Source: Lewinella sp. IMCC34191 (GTDB taxonomy: Bacteria > Bacteroidota > Bacteroidia > Chitinophagales > Saprospiraceae). Taken from it: DNA of 64,000 nt. The notes under the pieces were generated by a model, which saw only the letters and a list, made by a program, of their open reading frames with translations, was not told the origin of the DNA and made no database searches. Made by a program: the position numbers and the translations under genes. This document shows, piece by piece, positions 25,577-34,061 of the stretch (its first letter is position 1; every line of letters begins with the position of its first letter). The stretch covers positions 62,001 through 126,000 of the forward strand of contig NZ_QNQZ01000010.1 of NCBI RefSeq assembly GCF_003390935.1, read 5' to 3'.

Positions 25577-25771
25577 CTACCCTACATTCCCATTAACCTC
25601 CCGCAAAATCCCCAAAATTCGCCGACTGGAGGCTTGGTCAAACAACCCCAACACCCCCTCATCGTGCTGATCCGTAAACGGGGGCTCGAAGAGCATCTTC
25701 GGCTCGATGGTCCCGTTCTGGGTGAGGTAGCGGATGATGTTGTCGATGACGGTCATTTGGTCGGCACGGAG
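25577..25771 (-). pseudogene. C-terminal remnant of a type I restriction enzyme HsdR
   Basis: A minus-strand reading of about 64 codons (LRADQMTVIDNIIRYL..., then NGTIEPKMLFEPPFTD... and a natural TAG at 25577). It matches the last ~60 residues of HsdR, where a 'T-x-NG-x-x-x-P-x-x-LFE-PFT' block precedes the final helix. A TGA stands about 20 bases upstream of the match, and nothing resembling the motor or nuclease domains lies before it. The ATG at 25756 could begin a 59-residue product, but it would be only a fragment. It marks the edge of a lost restriction-modification locus. Confidence 0.7.
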
Positions 25772-26096
25772 GGGGGGCGATAATCAAGGGGGAAAGGTAG
25801 GGAACGGGGGGATTCTGGTGGTTTATAGGTTGCGTTTCTCCTGCGCTCCGCCGCCATACAATTTTCAATCAGCCCACCAACCCGCAGTAAGACGGGGAAG
25901 GTGTAAAAGGGGTACAGACAAAAGTCCGATTCATTACATCTAGGGAGGACCGACCGGAAAGGAATTGAATAATTTGCTAGCGTGAAAGCACGCCATTTAA
26001 TTGCTCGTGCTGCAACCGTGTCCGCGGGGGGCGGCAGGCTTATATTCCCTGCCTTCCGCTGAGTGTGCGGCGCGCTTTCCGATGTAAACAATACCG
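25772..26096. other. intergenic region between HsdR remnant and subtilase
   Basis: No supported gene. It holds one copy of the dispersed 20-mer (25840-25855, minus orientation). Short open frames on both strands show no family features. Confidence 0.5.
25840..25855 (-). repeat. dispersed 20-mer, copy 3
   Basis: The minus strand reads GGCGGCGGAGCGCAGG, identical to the consensus over 16 bases, then diverges (AGAAAC). Confidence 0.8.
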
Positions 26097-27392
26097 ATGG
26101 CCGAATCCGTCAACATTCTCATCGAATTCCGAGCTGACGCCGAAGAATCCGCGTTTGCCCCGGATGAATTGCCTTCCCCGAAAAATAATATCCCTTCCCT
26201 TCGCCTCGATCCGGAATACCCTCCCATCCCTATGGAAGGCGAAGACCAAGGTTTTTTGCCGCCCGAGACTACGTGGATCCGACGGGCTACGATAGAAACT
26301 GGTGACCTGCCAATACTTAAAAGAGACCCGCGGGTAGTGGCCGTGTATCAGGATGCCCGGATAGCCCCCTTTGAAGTGCGCGACGGTCGTAAGGAGCCAA
26401 GTTCTTCGTCTTCCACTAGCTCTTCCTTTCCGGATTACGATTGCGATTTGAAAAACGGGAAAGGGGACTTCGACACCGTGTTGAAGAAAATCGGCGCAGA
26501 TCGGTTGCGGGAAAATGGTATTACGGGAGAGGGAATTGCTGTCGGGATTGTCGATGCCGGTCTCCTTTCCGCCGAGCGGCATGGGGAGTACGGGGTACGG
26601 AACGTAACGGATGGTTGTCCGGACAACTGGGGAAATCGCGCGTACTGGAAAGGACACGGTGCAATGGTAGCCACCACTGTTCTGGCCATCGCTCCCGATG
26701 CGGAATTGTACGATATACGATTAAGCGACGACGCGTTGATTTCGGACGCCATACGTGGCTTTCAATGGGCAATGGATAGATACCAAAAAACGGGCAAGCC
26801 GCATATTCTTTCCAACAGTTGGGGGATTTACCATCGGGAAGAGAGTGAAGATTTCATCGAGTATGCCAGCTCCTTCGATCACCTCTTTACCAAAAAGGTG
26901 CGAAAGGCAATTGGATTGGGAATGATCGTAGTATTCGCGGCGGGTAACTGTGGAGAAAACTGCCCTGACTCTAGATGTGGCGAAAGTGGGCCGGGCAAAA
27001 GCATTTGGGGGGCTAACGGATTGGAGGAGGTGATTACCGTCGGAGCAATAAACTGCAACGACGGGGTTATAGGCTACAGCAGCCAAGGGCCAGCCGCCCT
27101 CCATCCCTTGAAACCAGATATTTGTGGACTGAGTCACTTTAACGGCTCTGATAAAATTTACACCGGCACCTCAGCCGCCTGTCCGGTAGTGGCAGGTGCC
27201 GCCGCCCTGTTGAAACAAGCGAATAATAAGCTGGATGGGTTACAGGCGAGGCGATTGTTCAATGAAACAGCCAGGCAAATCGGGGACGTAGCGGGATGGA
27301 ACGCCAAAACCGGACACGGCTTAGTTCGAGTGGATACTGCCTGGGAAAAGATGCTGGACAGCGGTGGTGAATCACCTCACAACGCGGTCTGA
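26097..27392 (+). CDS. cytoplasmic S8 (subtilisin-like) serine protease
   Basis: A 431-residue protease with no signal peptide or anchor. The N-terminal ~95 residues look like an inhibitor-I9-type prodomain (VNILIEFRAD ... RDPRVVAVYQDARIAPF). A Ser-rich linker (about 101-110) follows. The catalytic domain has GIVDAGL (Asp153), KGHGAMVATT (His187), SNSWG, AAGNCG (oxyanion Asn284) and GTSAACPVVAGAAALL (Ser359), so the triad is complete. Eight or more cysteines are unusual for a cytoplasmic subtilase. The 312-residue unknown gene follows in the same direction after 141 bases. The local codon choice is less GC-rich than in the neighbours, which hints at transfer. Confidence 0.9.
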   Translation: MAESVNILIEFRADAEESAFAPDELPSPKNNIPSLRLDPEYPPIPMEGEDQGFLPPETTWIRRATIETGDLPILKRDPRVVAVYQDARIAPFEVRDGRKEPSSSSSTSSSFPDYDCDLKNGKGDFDTVLKKIGADRLRENGITGEGIAVGIVDAGLLSAERHGEYGVRNVTDGCPDNWGNRAYWKGHGAMVATTVLAIAPDAELYDIRLSDDALISDAIRGFQWAMDRYQKTGKPHILSNSWGIYHREESEDFIEYASSFDHLFTKKVRKAIGLGMIVVFAAGNCGENCPDSRCGESGPGKSIWGANGLEEVITVGAINCNDGVIGYSSQGPAALHPLKPDICGLSHFNGSDKIYTGTSAACPVVAGAAALLKQANNKLDGLQARRLFNETARQIGDVAGWNAKTGHGLVRVDTAWEKMLDSGGESPHNAV

Positions 27393-27533
27393 TTTACTTC
27401 ACCAGAGCTTAGCTGATCCTACGCGCGTTTTCGCTCTATTGTCGCGACTTGAAAAGCCACAACCAAAAAAATAAGCTTACCCACGCATTCGAGAAAATGT
27501 AAATACCTTTTTGAACCACATCAACTTATACCG

Positions 27534-28472
27534 ATGAATGTATTTCAAGCAAGTCTAGATAACTACGATCCTAAAAAGCCTTTAGCCGGCATGGACGGCA
27601 CCACACCGGAAGGCAGTGTCGACCTGGATACATTATCTCCCACTTTGGTTAACGGCACATTCTGCTTCCGGCTCACTTCCGACCGAACTACTCCTTTTAC
27701 ATACAGTGAAGGCGAACGCCACAGGTGCCGACTACGTACTCTGGTTTTGCCCAGAAATATGTACCGCATTAAAAACGTAACGCCGGAGGGGCAAAAAGAT
27801 ATGGCAGAAACGCCATTATTGACAGTGGCGGAAGCGGATGAAGACGGCCATACGATCGAGTCAGGTGAAGTCCTGCTGGTCGACGTGTACGAAGATGGGG
27901 ACATTCCCGACGATCCGGTGTATCATTCCTCCTTTGCGAAAATACATCCTTGTGCGTACGGAACGGTACCCGACATCGCCGACTTGCCGGCAGGCGCCAC
28001 TCCTGTAATGGCCCAATTACTAAGTATGGCTGGCGGATATGGTACCTCCGGGGGTGGTGGAAACCCGTGCTGTAAGCTCACGCTGGCGTACGGACCGGAC
28101 GGCAGCCGGACATATTTAGCGGTGATGTGGGATTGGGAAAAGACTTACGGTCGTCACGATCCAAAGCGCAAGGCTAAAAACAACCGTACCCACCTGGAAA
28201 CGGTCTTCGCCGAGCTAAAAAAAGAGCTCAAAAACTCGCCTGTCCCCCTCCTTGCCACAGACGGCCCGGATGGGAGTATTGTCTGGCTCACTTTGCCTAC
28301 CAAGAGCAAAAAGCACTTAGAGAAACTAGATGCCATCCTCCAGGAGACGGTCATCGAGAATGTGGACTTCCCCGTGCCCTCCCCCTATTTCTTCGACGGT
28401 CCCGATGTCGCGGTAAGTAAATCCTTTGGTAAAGATGTCTACGATCAATTGCAGAACCTAACTAACAATTAG
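27534..28472 (+). CDS. unknown 312-residue protein next to the subtilase
   Basis: No family recognised. It has no signal peptide or membrane segment. The N-terminal half is strand-rich (VNGTFCFRLTSDRTTPFTYSE; LLVDVYEDGDIPDDP). A Gly-rich patch (MAGGYGTSGGGGNPCC) lies near 185-200. The C-terminal half alternates strands and Lys-rich helices (NRTHLETVFAELKKELKNS; KSKKHLEKLDAILQE). It runs in the same direction as the upstream S8 protease and overlaps the convergent CHAT gene by 15 bases. It could be a substrate, inhibitor or partner of one of the two proteases; that is inference from position only. Codon use is more AT-rich than the window average. Confidence 0.65.
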   Translation: MNVFQASLDNYDPKKPLAGMDGTTPEGSVDLDTLSPTLVNGTFCFRLTSDRTTPFTYSEGERHRCRLRTLVLPRNMYRIKNVTPEGQKDMAETPLLTVAEADEDGHTIESGEVLLVDVYEDGDIPDDPVYHSSFAKIHPCAYGTVPDIADLPAGATPVMAQLLSMAGGYGTSGGGGNPCCKLTLAYGPDGSRTYLAVMWDWEKTYGRHDPKRKAKNNRTHLETVFAELKKELKNSPVPLLATDGPDGSIVWLTLPTKSKKHLEKLDAILQETVIENVDFPVPSPYFFDGPDVAVSKSFGKDVYDQLQNLTNN

Positions 28473-31007
28473 CCCGGCCCAGAAGACGGGGGCAACCCAC
28501 CTGCCGCCTAGGTCTCCGGACCGGCATTTGCGTTGGGCCCGCGCCAGGGCATCCTCGGCCGTGGCGCCCTCGAGCAGATGCTGGTAAAACTCAGGAAGAA
28601 TAGCCGCCGTGGCCGCCGCCGGAATATCAAAAAGAGAGGAAACAACGTGGGGAACGCCCGCCTGCTTAAAATTGCGCCGGAGGCTAAATGTACCTTCCCG
28701 TCCGCTGGTAAATCCCTGCCCGCCGGAACAGGCCGCCAGCACGACCAGTCTGGCCGTAAGCGGAAGATGATCGATGCGCCGCCCGTTCAAACTGTCCGTG
28801 GTGCTTAGATAGAGGTGGTTTTCGTACAATTTTAATGGATTGCCGGTGGCGTGAACGGCTAGTTGTAGCCAGTCAAAATCTATGGCATCATGGAGTAGCG
28901 ACCGCGAAGTGCTCTCCTCACCCAGGTAGAATCGGCACCGAAGTTGCGGATCCTGTTGCAGCTTATCCGTAAGCACTGAGAAGTAATTCGTCAAACCGGG
29001 GTGTACCCAAGATCCGACCGAGACGGTTTTGGCAGATGGTATAGGAGGAGTACGCGCAGCACCCGTCAGCGTGAAAGTTCGCCAACTATCCACCTGCCGG
29101 AGCGCATAGCGTTCCACCATCAGCTGCTTACCCGGTAACGGCAATGCCGCGAAAGGCATCAGGCCGAGGGTCACTGAAGGAGACAGGAGGATAGAGGTAC
29201 GCTGCCGTAAGCGCTCATCGTACACCGGCCCGAAGATTGCATTAAACAGCGTATCAGCAACCGGAGAAATTCGGTTTACGTCGGTACAGGCTGCAGTGAA
29301 TTCGGCTACCCAGTTCTGCAGCGTCCGGAGCGGCACGTCGAGTTTATACGCCAGCGCGGAATCCGCATCCACGTAAACGGCAAAAACATCGTCGCCCGAA
29401 TCAGCGAACTCGATAAAGCACTGATCTCTACGCAGTGCGCGTTGGATATCTTCTACGGAAAAACTGAGTCGATCCGAGCGGTCGGTGACATTGGCTCTTT
29501 GGTGAAGTGAGTGAGCCTGTACGATCCGGACAAACTGATTGATCTCGGGTACGGAAAGTTTTAGATGTTTGGCGTACTTGAGCTTCAAACCGGCGAGGCT
29601 AACCTCGTTCGCGATGCGCTCTTCAGACAGCTGTTGCTCTTGTTGAAGATCCATGGACAACATGTGCGTTCTCCCCAATTCTAAAATGGTCAATAACGAC
29701 TGCAGCGTTTCCGCGTTCCGGTGATAATCATGGTAGTGGAAAGCCGCGGTGAGCGCACGACGGATCAACCGCTCACCCAGCGTGGTGAGCCGGTTAAAAA
29801 GCGACTCTTCACTCACCGTTGCCAATGCATCCGTGTACCGCTTTACGGACCGTTGGCTATAGATGTAGGCTCGCTGGAGGTCGGTATAAGTACCCTCTTG
29901 CAGGTACCTTTGGAGGTAAATTTCTGCGTGCTCGGACACTACGAAAGAGCACCGGACATGTTGTGTACAGTCACTGACCTCCGAAATTGCATACTCCTTT
30001 GTACAACAATCAAAGTAATCCAACATATTACGACTACTTGCGAGGGCCTTATCGTAATCTCCAAGAAGAAGGCTCTCTCTACGGATACCGTAGAACCCCT
30101 CTTCAGTGATTATCTGCCGGAAATAGGGTCCCTTTGCTATCATCTGTTCGAAGAGGTATAGGGCCGTGTCCGGGTGGCCGTGAAGGAGTTGGTGTTTCGC
30201 CGGGGCCCGATGAACGTTGACGTAGCCGGGACGTTCAGTCGGGGCGGGGGGCAGCCTGGTCAGTATTTCAGGCGTTGGGTCCTCACCAGGAGCGTACCTG
30301 CTCAGTGCGATCTGGAGGTTTTCCTGAATAATCGATCGCCAGGGCGACGGCCGATCGCCGAGCAGGGTATAAGCTTCCACCAACGCCTCCAAGCCCCGCT
30401 CCCATTCCGCCAACCTATCTTCATCGATACGCAATATTGAACCCCGCTGCTGACGGGCGCTGCCCTGGATGTTCAGTAAAAGCGCCGTAAGCAACCGCTC
30501 TTCCTCTCTTGCCGGCGTAAGCAGACGGATGCCCGCGGCGGCCATTACGTCTACCTCGATCCAAGACCAGTCGAAGTAGGCGACGTAGGCGTGACACAGG
30601 TACTGGCGGGCGCGGAGCTGATCTGACCCGAATGCAGGGAAATTTGCCAGGGCTAGATCGGTATAATGACGGATGGAATCGGTGTAGCGAGTAAATTCGA
30701 AATGCAATAGCGCGGCATACTGAAAAACTTCGGTCCGAGTCGTGGCGGATATAGAATCCGAATGGGCGGAAACGTATGTAGCGAGCCAACGCGCGCGACG
30801 GAGTCCTTCTTGCAGATCCAGTGCGGCATAATCCGAGCGAAGTCGGGTCAGGGAGTCTGCAGCGGTAGTCTCATACCGAAACAGGGTCAAGGTTACCTCC
30901 TGATCCTGGCGGCAACCGCTTAGGTATACTAGCAATGGGAAGCAGACTAAGAATGCTGCTTTCGAAAAATGTACGAATTGTTCGAGCCGATATTCCAGCT
31001 TTGGCAT
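28458..31007 (-). CDS. TPR-CHAT lipoprotein (caspase-like protease)
   Basis: 849 residues from the ATG at 31007; the longer frame upstream adds 30 residues that fit no export signal. The signal peptide ends LVYLSGC, so the protein is lipidated at Cys32. Residues about 50-520 form helical TPR-like repeats. The C-terminal CHAT domain (about 545-849) has the caspase-like dyad: His719 in LQLAVHATG and Cys760 in LVVLAACSGG. It ends with the typical GVPHVVSSLFDIPAAATAAIL and WAPVFWAGL-type blocks. In the family, TPR-CHAT proteins are proteases, some effector proteins of defence systems; a lipoprotein would act in the periplasm or at the outer membrane. Its 3' end overlaps the unknown 312-residue gene. 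Confidence 0.88.
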   Translation of the reverse strand: MPKLEYRLEQFVHFSKAAFLVCFPLLVYLSGCRQDQEVTLTLFRYETTAADSLTRLRSDYAALDLQEGLRRARWLATYVSAHSDSISATTRTEVFQYAALLHFEFTRYTDSIRHYTDLALANFPAFGSDQLRARQYLCHAYVAYFDWSWIEVDVMAAAGIRLLTPAREEERLLTALLLNIQGSARQQRGSILRIDEDRLAEWERGLEALVEAYTLLGDRPSPWRSIIQENLQIALSRYAPGEDPTPEILTRLPPAPTERPGYVNVHRAPAKHQLLHGHPDTALYLFEQMIAKGPYFRQIITEEGFYGIRRESLLLGDYDKALASSRNMLDYFDCCTKEYAISEVSDCTQHVRCSFVVSEHAEIYLQRYLQEGTYTDLQRAYIYSQRSVKRYTDALATVSEESLFNRLTTLGERLIRRALTAAFHYHDYHRNAETLQSLLTILELGRTHMLSMDLQQEQQLSEERIANEVSLAGLKLKYAKHLKLSVPEINQFVRIVQAHSLHQRANVTDRSDRLSFSVEDIQRALRRDQCFIEFADSGDDVFAVYVDADSALAYKLDVPLRTLQNWVAEFTAACTDVNRISPVADTLFNAIFGPVYDERLRQRTSILLSPSVTLGLMPFAALPLPGKQLMVERYALRQVDSWRTFTLTGAARTPPIPSAKTVSVGSWVHPGLTNYFSVLTDKLQQDPQLRCRFYLGEESTSRSLLHDAIDFDWLQLAVHATGNPLKLYENHLYLSTTDSLNGRRIDHLPLTARLVVLAACSGGQGFTSGREGTFSLRRNFKQAGVPHVVSSLFDIPAAATAAILPEFYQHLLEGATAEDALARAQRKCRSGDLGGRWVAPVFWAGLIVS

Positions 31008-31187
31008 ACTCCTTGGGTAAATGACAGTACCAATAAAGCTACAAGCCTTGACTATTTCGAGTTGGAGGCATCGGCATGCGAACAAATTCTTGCCCAAATT
31101 CGGCTGTGGTCTCAGCTCCCGCTAGTTGCCATGGTGCTAGCAGTATCGTCGTCCACGGCCCGCTTCTAGCGGTAATCTAGCCAGCGG

Positions 31188-31240
31188 ACCGGGTGGGAAC
31201 ATCATTGCATGGCCCTTGTAGCAAGATATTCCCACCCGGT
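31188..31240. terminator. long hairpin downstream of the PPC-repeat gene
   Basis: A perfect 12-bp stem (ACCGGGTGGGAA with TTCCCACCCGGT) with a 29-base loop. It lies about 60 bases after the stop of the T9SS protein on the minus strand. There is no U-run, so termination is likely but not certain. Confidence 0.55.
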
Positions 31241-31297
31241 AGCTAGTATAGTAGCTACCCCCGAAAGTGGAACTACATCGAGAGTCGTTGCATAGCC

Positions 31298-33412
31298 CTA
31301 CCGCCCCTCCTTCACCACCCGTAGCGTAGTCATTTCCCCATCCACCCGGAACTGGAACAAGAGTAAGCCGTTGGGCAGCCCCGTCAGGTCCAGCGATCGA
31401 CCGCTCTCTACCCGGGGGTAGTCGGCTAGTTGCCGGCCGTCGGCACCGAAGATGCGGAGGGTGGGTTGCTTATCGGCTAGTTGGGTGCCGTAGGTGACGG
31501 TGATGTTATTTTGGGTGGGGTTGGGGGAGAGACGGATAGCGCCTTGTGTGAGGATTTGGTTGGTGCTGGTGGTGGTGCAGCCTTCGGTGGTTTGGAAAAC
31601 TAGGGAGTAAAGTTGTTGACTAAATTGACTATTGCTTTGCGCGATTACCTGTACATAGTATAGTCCACTGTCTTGAGCGATTAAATAAATCGGATCGCCC
31701 GGTTGGTCTTGTTGTAATTGCACTTGGTCATATGTTGCATTATAAGCATAAAGAGATATAAATATATCCGGATTTGCATTGCCGAAATCGATAACTACTG
31801 TATCGCTATTATCCACTAAAACGCTGTATATATCTTGATCCCCCTGAGGAAATATACTAGCATAAATTGTGTCGCAAAGTGACACGGTGGTAGCCAAGGC
31901 AAAGTCGTTATTGCATTCATACAAATCCATAGTATCCAGTACTACGGTTAGGCGGTAGGGTTCCCTACTCGTTTCATTGTCTCCCCGGTCCCGCAGGCGT
32001 ACGTAATAGGTTCCCGGGTCACAGAGTAACTCAGTCAAGTTCACCGGGCCGTCATTCGACCCGTAGCGCTGAAGAATTTCCCGTTCGTCCGCCCCGAACA
32101 GGGTGATTTCCATTTCAATACCACCCCGTACACCGGTAACGTCCGCGATGACCGATCCCGCACGCGGCACTTCGAACGCAAAGAAATCGGCGTCCGCGGT
32201 GCCCAATATCTGACCGTCAACGAAGGCTCCGAATTCGATCGCAGCGGCCTCGTCGAAGTTGTTGTTACACTCGTACGTATCCGTGGTATCCAATGCTACG
32301 GTAAGGCGATAGGGTTCCCGGCTCGTCTCATTGTCTCCCCGGTCCCGCAGGCGTACGTAATAGGTTCCCGGGTCACATAGTAACTCGGTCAGGTTCACCG
32401 GACCGTCATTCGACCCGTACCGCTGCAGGATTTCCCGTTCGTCCGCCCCGAATAGCGTAATCTCCATTTCGATGCCTCCCCGGACGCCCGTAACGTCCGC
32501 TACGACCGACCCCGCACGCGGCATTTCGAACGCAAAGAAATCGGCATCCGCGGTGCCCAATATCTGACCGTCAATGAAGGCTCCGAATTCGATTGCAGCG
32601 GCCTCGTCAAAGTTGTTGTTGCACTCGTATGTATCCGTGGTATCCAGAGCTACGGTAAGGCGATAGGGTTCCCGGCTTGTCTCATTGTCTCCCCTGTCCC
32701 GCAGACGCAAGTAATAGGTCCCCGGGTCACAGACTAACTCAGTCAGATTCACCGGACCGTCATTTGACCCGTACCGCTGCAGGATTTCCCGTTCGTCCGC
32801 CCCAAATAGCGTAATCTCCATTTCGATGCCTCCCCGGACGCCCGTAACGTCCGTGACGACCGACCCCGCTCGCGGCATTTCGAACGCAAAGAAATCGGCG
32901 TCCGCGGTGCCTAAAATTTGACCATCAATGAGTGCTCCAAATTCGATTTGAGATGCATCGTCAAAGCTGTTGTTGCATTCGTAAACATCTGTGGTGTCCA
33001 GTACGACGGTCAAGCGGTAGCGTTCAGGGCTCGTCTCGTTGTCGCCGCGGTCCTTTAGGCGTAAGTAATACATTCCCGGTTCACAAACCAACTCAGTCAG
33101 GTTTACCGGCCCGTCATTCGACCCGTAGCGCTGCAGGATTTCCCGTTCGTCCGCTCCGAGTAGCGTAATCTCCATTTCAATACCACCCCGGACGCCCGTA
33201 ACGTCCGCAATGACCGACCCCGCACGCGGCACTTCAAACGCGAAATAATCATTATCCCCAATAGGATCGATTGACCCTTCTATACCGGCGGCGAGTGCCT
33301 CAAGCGAAACGACCGTAGCCTCGCTAAACCCATTATTAGGCTCATTCCCATCCTGCCCGAAAATCAATGAGCAAAGTAAGAGGGCCGGAAAAAAAAGTAG
33401 AATTCGTTTCAT
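31298..33412 (-). CDS. T9SS-exported protein with near-identical PPC-type repeats
   Basis: 704 residues from the ATG at 33412, which gives the signal peptide MKRILLFFPALLLCSLIFGQ. Four copies of a ~118-residue pre-peptidase C-terminal (PPC)-like beta-sandwich follow (each with DADFFAFEMPRAGSV, VRGGIEMEITLFGADEREIL and GTYYLRLRDRGDNET), then a shorter, diverged fifth unit. The last ~85 residues are a T9SS type A sorting domain (IRLSPNPTQNNITV ... GLPNGLLLFQF). The protein should be exported across the outer membrane and anchored. PPC domains usually accompany secreted proteases, yet no catalytic domain is present. It is probably structural or adhesive. It is monocistronic. Confidence 0.88.
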   Translation of the reverse strand: MKRILLFFPALLLCSLIFGQDGNEPNNGFSEATVVSLEALAAGIEGSIDPIGDNDYFAFEVPRAGSVIADVTGVRGGIEMEITLLGADEREILQRYGSNDGPVNLTELVCEPGMYYLRLKDRGDNETSPERYRLTVVLDTTDVYECNNSFDDASQIEFGALIDGQILGTADADFFAFEMPRAGSVVTDVTGVRGGIEMEITLFGADEREILQRYGSNDGPVNLTELVCDPGTYYLRLRDRGDNETSREPYRLTVALDTTDTYECNNNFDEAAAIEFGAFIDGQILGTADADFFAFEMPRAGSVVADVTGVRGGIEMEITLFGADEREILQRYGSNDGPVNLTELLCDPGTYYVRLRDRGDNETSREPYRLTVALDTTDTYECNNNFDEAAAIEFGAFVDGQILGTADADFFAFEVPRAGSVIADVTGVRGGIEMEITLFGADEREILQRYGSNDGPVNLTELLCDPGTYYVRLRDRGDNETSREPYRLTVVLDTMDLYECNNDFALATTVSLCDTIYASIFPQGDQDIYSVLVDNSDTVVIDFGNANPDIFISLYAYNATYDQVQLQQDQPGDPIYLIAQDSGLYYVQVIAQSNSQFSQQLYSLVFQTTEGCTTTSTNQILTQGAIRLSPNPTQNNITVTYGTQLADKQPTLRIFGADGRQLADYPRVESGRSLDLTGLPNGLLLFQFRVDGEMTTLRVVKEGR
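31930..33240. repeat. 354-bp tandem coding repeat (about 3.7 copies)
   Basis: The PPC units are repeated at the DNA level with a 354-base period. For example, a TCCGTGGTATCCA block recurs at 32281 and 32635. Copies differ by scattered, mostly silent changes. The central copies are the most alike, suggesting recent duplication or gene conversion. Confidence 0.85.
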
Positions 33413-34061
33413 ATTACAAAGGGGGTTTAGTTCAGTTGGCGGCAACCGAATGGGAGTAGAAAGAATGGATATGCTGGATACCACCCGATAAGCCGGGATG
33501 GTCAGGCTGGCAGTGCAGCAGTTACATGCGGGGCGTAGTTCACCCTTCCTATCCGTAGGAGGTGGGGAGGGCGAGTCATTCAGAGTCGGTATGTGGGTAC
33601 GGAGTCCGGAAATCGCCTCAGAATGTTTCGATGAGGCGTGCGGTCATCTTTTTAGCGGTGTTCGTCGTAGTGTGCAACAAATATATACACCGCTTCATAG
33701 TATAGAAAGATATTCTGACAATATTTTTCTCAATACAAAGAATATTTTTGCCAATTCATCTATTGCAAATATACTTGTCTTAGCAAATATTATTTAATCT
33801 GCAGCCCACTTTTGCGTACCGTATATGCGAAAATCTTTACGGAAAAGCGCATATGATTGATGGGCATATGTACATATCGATCTCGGTAATACCCCTTATC
33901 CTGCGCTCCGTCGCCAAAAAATGAAGGCTGAGGGTATAGCCGGGCAGTACCCGCTATCCTTGGCTGCCTGCTACCGCAGACGGCGAAAACTGCCCGGCAA
34001 TTCTTAAGTTTGAGGCCAAACCACTGACGTTCTGCCCCTTAGTCACCAGCTCCCCCTAACC
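33413..34061. other. long intergenic region with AT-rich core
   Basis: About 650 bases without a credible gene. An unusually AT-rich stretch spans about 33660-33800 and contains promoter-like boxes on both strands (TATATTTG on minus at 33766-33773; TATTTTTG on plus at 33743-33750), though no -33 box fits. A copy of the dispersed 20-mer lies at 33900-33915. A plus-strand open frame across 33498-33797 shows no coding character. Confidence 0.6.
33900..33915 (-). repeat. dispersed 20-mer, copy 4
   Basis: The minus strand reads GGCGACGGAGCGCAGG, one change from the consensus. It lies 147 bases before the BNR-propeller gene. Confidence 0.75.

Noticed and set aside
31930-33240. Tandem DNA repeats considered as a mobile or CRISPR-type array
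   Set aside because: They are protein-coding PPC units in one long frame with a 354-base period.
33498-33797. 99-codon plus-strand open frame before the BNR-propeller gene
   Set aside because: It ends in a strongly AT-rich non-coding stretch and shows no family features.
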